This document shows positions 5,438 through 6,558 of a DNA stretch of 6,558 bases, piece after piece. Source of the DNA: Castellaniella sp034007085. Lineage in GTDB: Bacteria > Pseudomonadota > Gammaproteobacteria > Burkholderiales > Burkholderiaceae_B. Numbering within the stretch: position 1 is the first letter of the stretch; each line of letters starts with the position of its first letter. Position numbers and translations under genes: made by a program. The notes under the pieces were generated by a model. The model was given only the letters and a program-made list of their open reading frames with translations. It was not told where the DNA came from and made no database searches. The DNA is taken from the NCBI RefSeq assembly GCF_034007085.1, contig NZ_JAVERO010000122.1:1-6558 (forward strand). Direction: 5' to 3'.

Positions 5438-6558
5438 TCAGCTGTGATCGACCTTCAGTTTGCCTTCCTGGATCAGGCTGTTGATCAGACCCGCCTGACC
5501 AGCCTGTGTCGTCAGATCATGTACATTCCCCGCATTCAAATCAACCCCCTGGAGGATGATCTTCTGGTCAGGATTATTGCTTGAACTATTGAATGTTCCT
5601 TGAGAGTTGACGTCAATGATGGTGTTTCCATCCTGCACGGAAATATGCAGATATTGAGTCAAATCACCCGTCACCGTGCCATCCGGATGCACCGTGACAT
5701 GCGCCTGCTCCCCTTGCAGGAGATCGCTCAGATCCAGTTTGTCCGCACCGCGGTCGTAAGGATCAGCCGCACCCAAACCGAAATCCGTCACTGTATCGAC
5801 AGCAGGATTCGTCGTCGTTCCCTGATCGCCAAACGACCAGGCAAAAACATCGTCACCGGATCCACCTGTCAAGGTGTCATTGCCGGCTCCCCCGTACAGA
5901 ATATCGTTACCGGCCCCACCCTCCAGGATGTCATTGCCACCGCCACCATAGAGGATGTCATTGCCAGCCCCGCCGCTCAGATGGTCATCGTTGTCATACG
6001 CAGTCGATTTGTTGAACTCATTCGAATGACTCGTGATGTAGTCATGAATATCCTGGTTAGTCACCTCGGCAGGAGCCTTGTGCAGTTGAGCCGCAATATA
6101 GCTCCTCAAGTCTCCGGCCCCAGTCGCACCAGACTCGGCATTGCCCAGGATCAAGGAATCACCGAAGAGAATGTCATTGCCATCGCCTCCGTTGATCGTA
6201 TCCTTGCCCATGTTCTGCATGACCTCTGTACCCAGAATAGCGGCGGCCAGATCGCTGGGATCAATACCCGTCTGCGGATTATGGTCGCTGTCATAGGGTT
6301 TGAGATCGTCCTGGCTAACACCTGAGCCCAGGCCAATGGCTTCCACCACCATGCCATCCAGGCCATCCAGAATCGCAAACGCAGCCAGAGATTCTTGGGT
6401 AGTGCTCGAATCCGTTTCGTTTCCTTTACCTGCAAGATCCTTGGATGTGAACTCGACCCCGCCGGTTCCATCGGGCGTCAAGAAGAAATCAGTACCGTTG
6501 TACTGGATCGATTCGTCCCAGGTGTAGTAAGACCCCGACCAACCCCAATGCTTAGTAT
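5438..6558 (-). CDS. C-terminal part of giant RTX adhesin, LapA/BrtA-like (5' end outside window)
   Basis: This is the last 372 codons of a large secreted adhesin; the frame stays open to the window edge. It would be exported by a type I secretion system and retained on the surface until LapG cuts its N-terminal region. Visible from the N-terminal side: a domain tail with TWDESIQYNG and FFLTPDGTGGVEF, common before the secretion region of such adhesins; an isolated RTX nonapeptide GGDGNDILF; an intervening helical segment of about 60 residues; five consecutive nonapeptides ending GGSGDDVFA; then WSFGD, DTVTDF, DKLDLSDLL and a closing segment with LINSLIQEG. This order matches the VCA0849-type type I secretion C-terminal target domain. 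The TTG at 6481 is internal, not a start. The LapA identity rests on the neighbouring lapG-lapD; the C-terminus alone would also fit BapA-like or other RTX adhesins. The secretion genes are not in the window. Confidence 0.92.
   Translation of the reverse strand, partial: TKHWGWSGSYYTWDESIQYNGTDFFLTPDGTGGVEFTSKDLAGKGNETDSSTTQESLAAFAILDGLDGMVVEAIGLGSGVSQDDLKPYDSDHNPQTGIDPSDLAAAILGTEVMQNMGKDTINGGDGNDILFGDSLILGNAESGATGAGDLRSYIAAQLHKAPAEVTNQDIHDYITSHSNEFNKSTAYDNDDHLSGGAGNDILYGGGGNDILEGGAGNDILYGGAGNDTLTGGSGDDVFAWSFGDQGTTTNPAVDTVTDFGLGAADPYDRGADKLDLSDLLQGEQAHVTVHPDGTVTGDLTQYLHISVQDGNTIIDVNSQGTFNSSSNNPDQKIILQGVDLNAGNVHDLTTQAGQAGLINSLIQEGKLKVDHS
5840..5974 (-). repeat. Five tandem RTX calcium-binding nonapeptides
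   Basis: Five consecutive nine-residue units follow GGxGxDxLx: GGAGNDILY, GGGGNDILE, GGAGNDILY, GGAGNDTLT and GGSGDDVFA. Such units bind calcium and fold into a beta-roll outside the cell, which drives type I secretion. The DNA itself is a 27-base tandem repeat. A sixth unit, GGDGNDILF, stands apart at 6164-6190. Confidence 0.93.

Noticed and set aside
5840..5974. 27-base tandem repeats as a possible CRISPR array
   Set aside because: The units are contiguous without spacers and encode RTX nonapeptides in frame.
5600..6325. A 241-codon plus-strand frame opposite the adhesin
   Set aside because: Its repetitive character mirrors the RTX repeats on the other strand, and it has no ribosome-binding site or domain.

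Overview
The window looks like chromosomal DNA from a GC-rich Gram-negative bacterium, most likely a betaproteobacterium of the Alcaligenaceae/Burkholderiales type. That assignment is an inference from base composition, codon use and the presence of a LapA/LapG/LapD adhesin-control locus; no rRNA or other phylogenetic marker is present.

Layout from left to right. Positions 1-1447 (minus) hold the first 482 codons of lapD, an inner-membrane c-di-GMP receptor, cut by the window edge. Positions 1466-2149 (minus) hold lapG, its periplasmic calcium-dependent cysteine protease partner, 18 bases upstream of lapD and probably co-transcribed with it. Positions 2150-2458 have no convincing gene. Positions 2459-3128 (minus) hold a complete toxin-first type II toxin-antitoxin operon (RelE/HigB-like toxin, then an Xre-type antitoxin), with a perfect 15-bp palindrome inside the spacer of a sigma70-like promoter. 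Positions 3178-3236 hold two hairpin-forming inverted repeats. Positions 3344-4979 are a complete insertion sequence of the IS5 type with 13-bp perfect terminal repeats and one 493-codon transposase on the plus strand. Positions 4980-5437 are non-coding and rich in small inverted repeats. Positions 5438-6558 (minus) hold the C-terminal 372 codons of a giant RTX adhesin of the LapA/BrtA kind, followed by a strong Rho-independent terminator. The adhesin gene continues beyond the right edge.

How the genes fit together: in the known Lap system, LapG cuts the N-terminal region of the adhesin and releases it from the cell surface. When c-di-GMP is high, LapD sequesters LapG and the adhesin stays, so biofilm forms. 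All three players lie here on the same strand in the order adhesin - lapG - lapD, but the adhesin end and lapG are separated by about 3.3 kb containing the toxin-antitoxin operon and the insertion sequence. The adhesin has its own terminator, and lapG-lapD must have a promoter further left or be served by transcription from the acquired DNA.

I do not see an evidently new multi-gene system. The most unusual signals are regulatory: an insertion sequence that appears to restrain its own transposase at both ends (a hairpin hiding the ribosome-binding site, and an internal terminator with a run of seven T inside the reading frame), the toxin-antitoxin operator-promoter, and an imperfect direct repeat flanking the toxin-antitoxin module.
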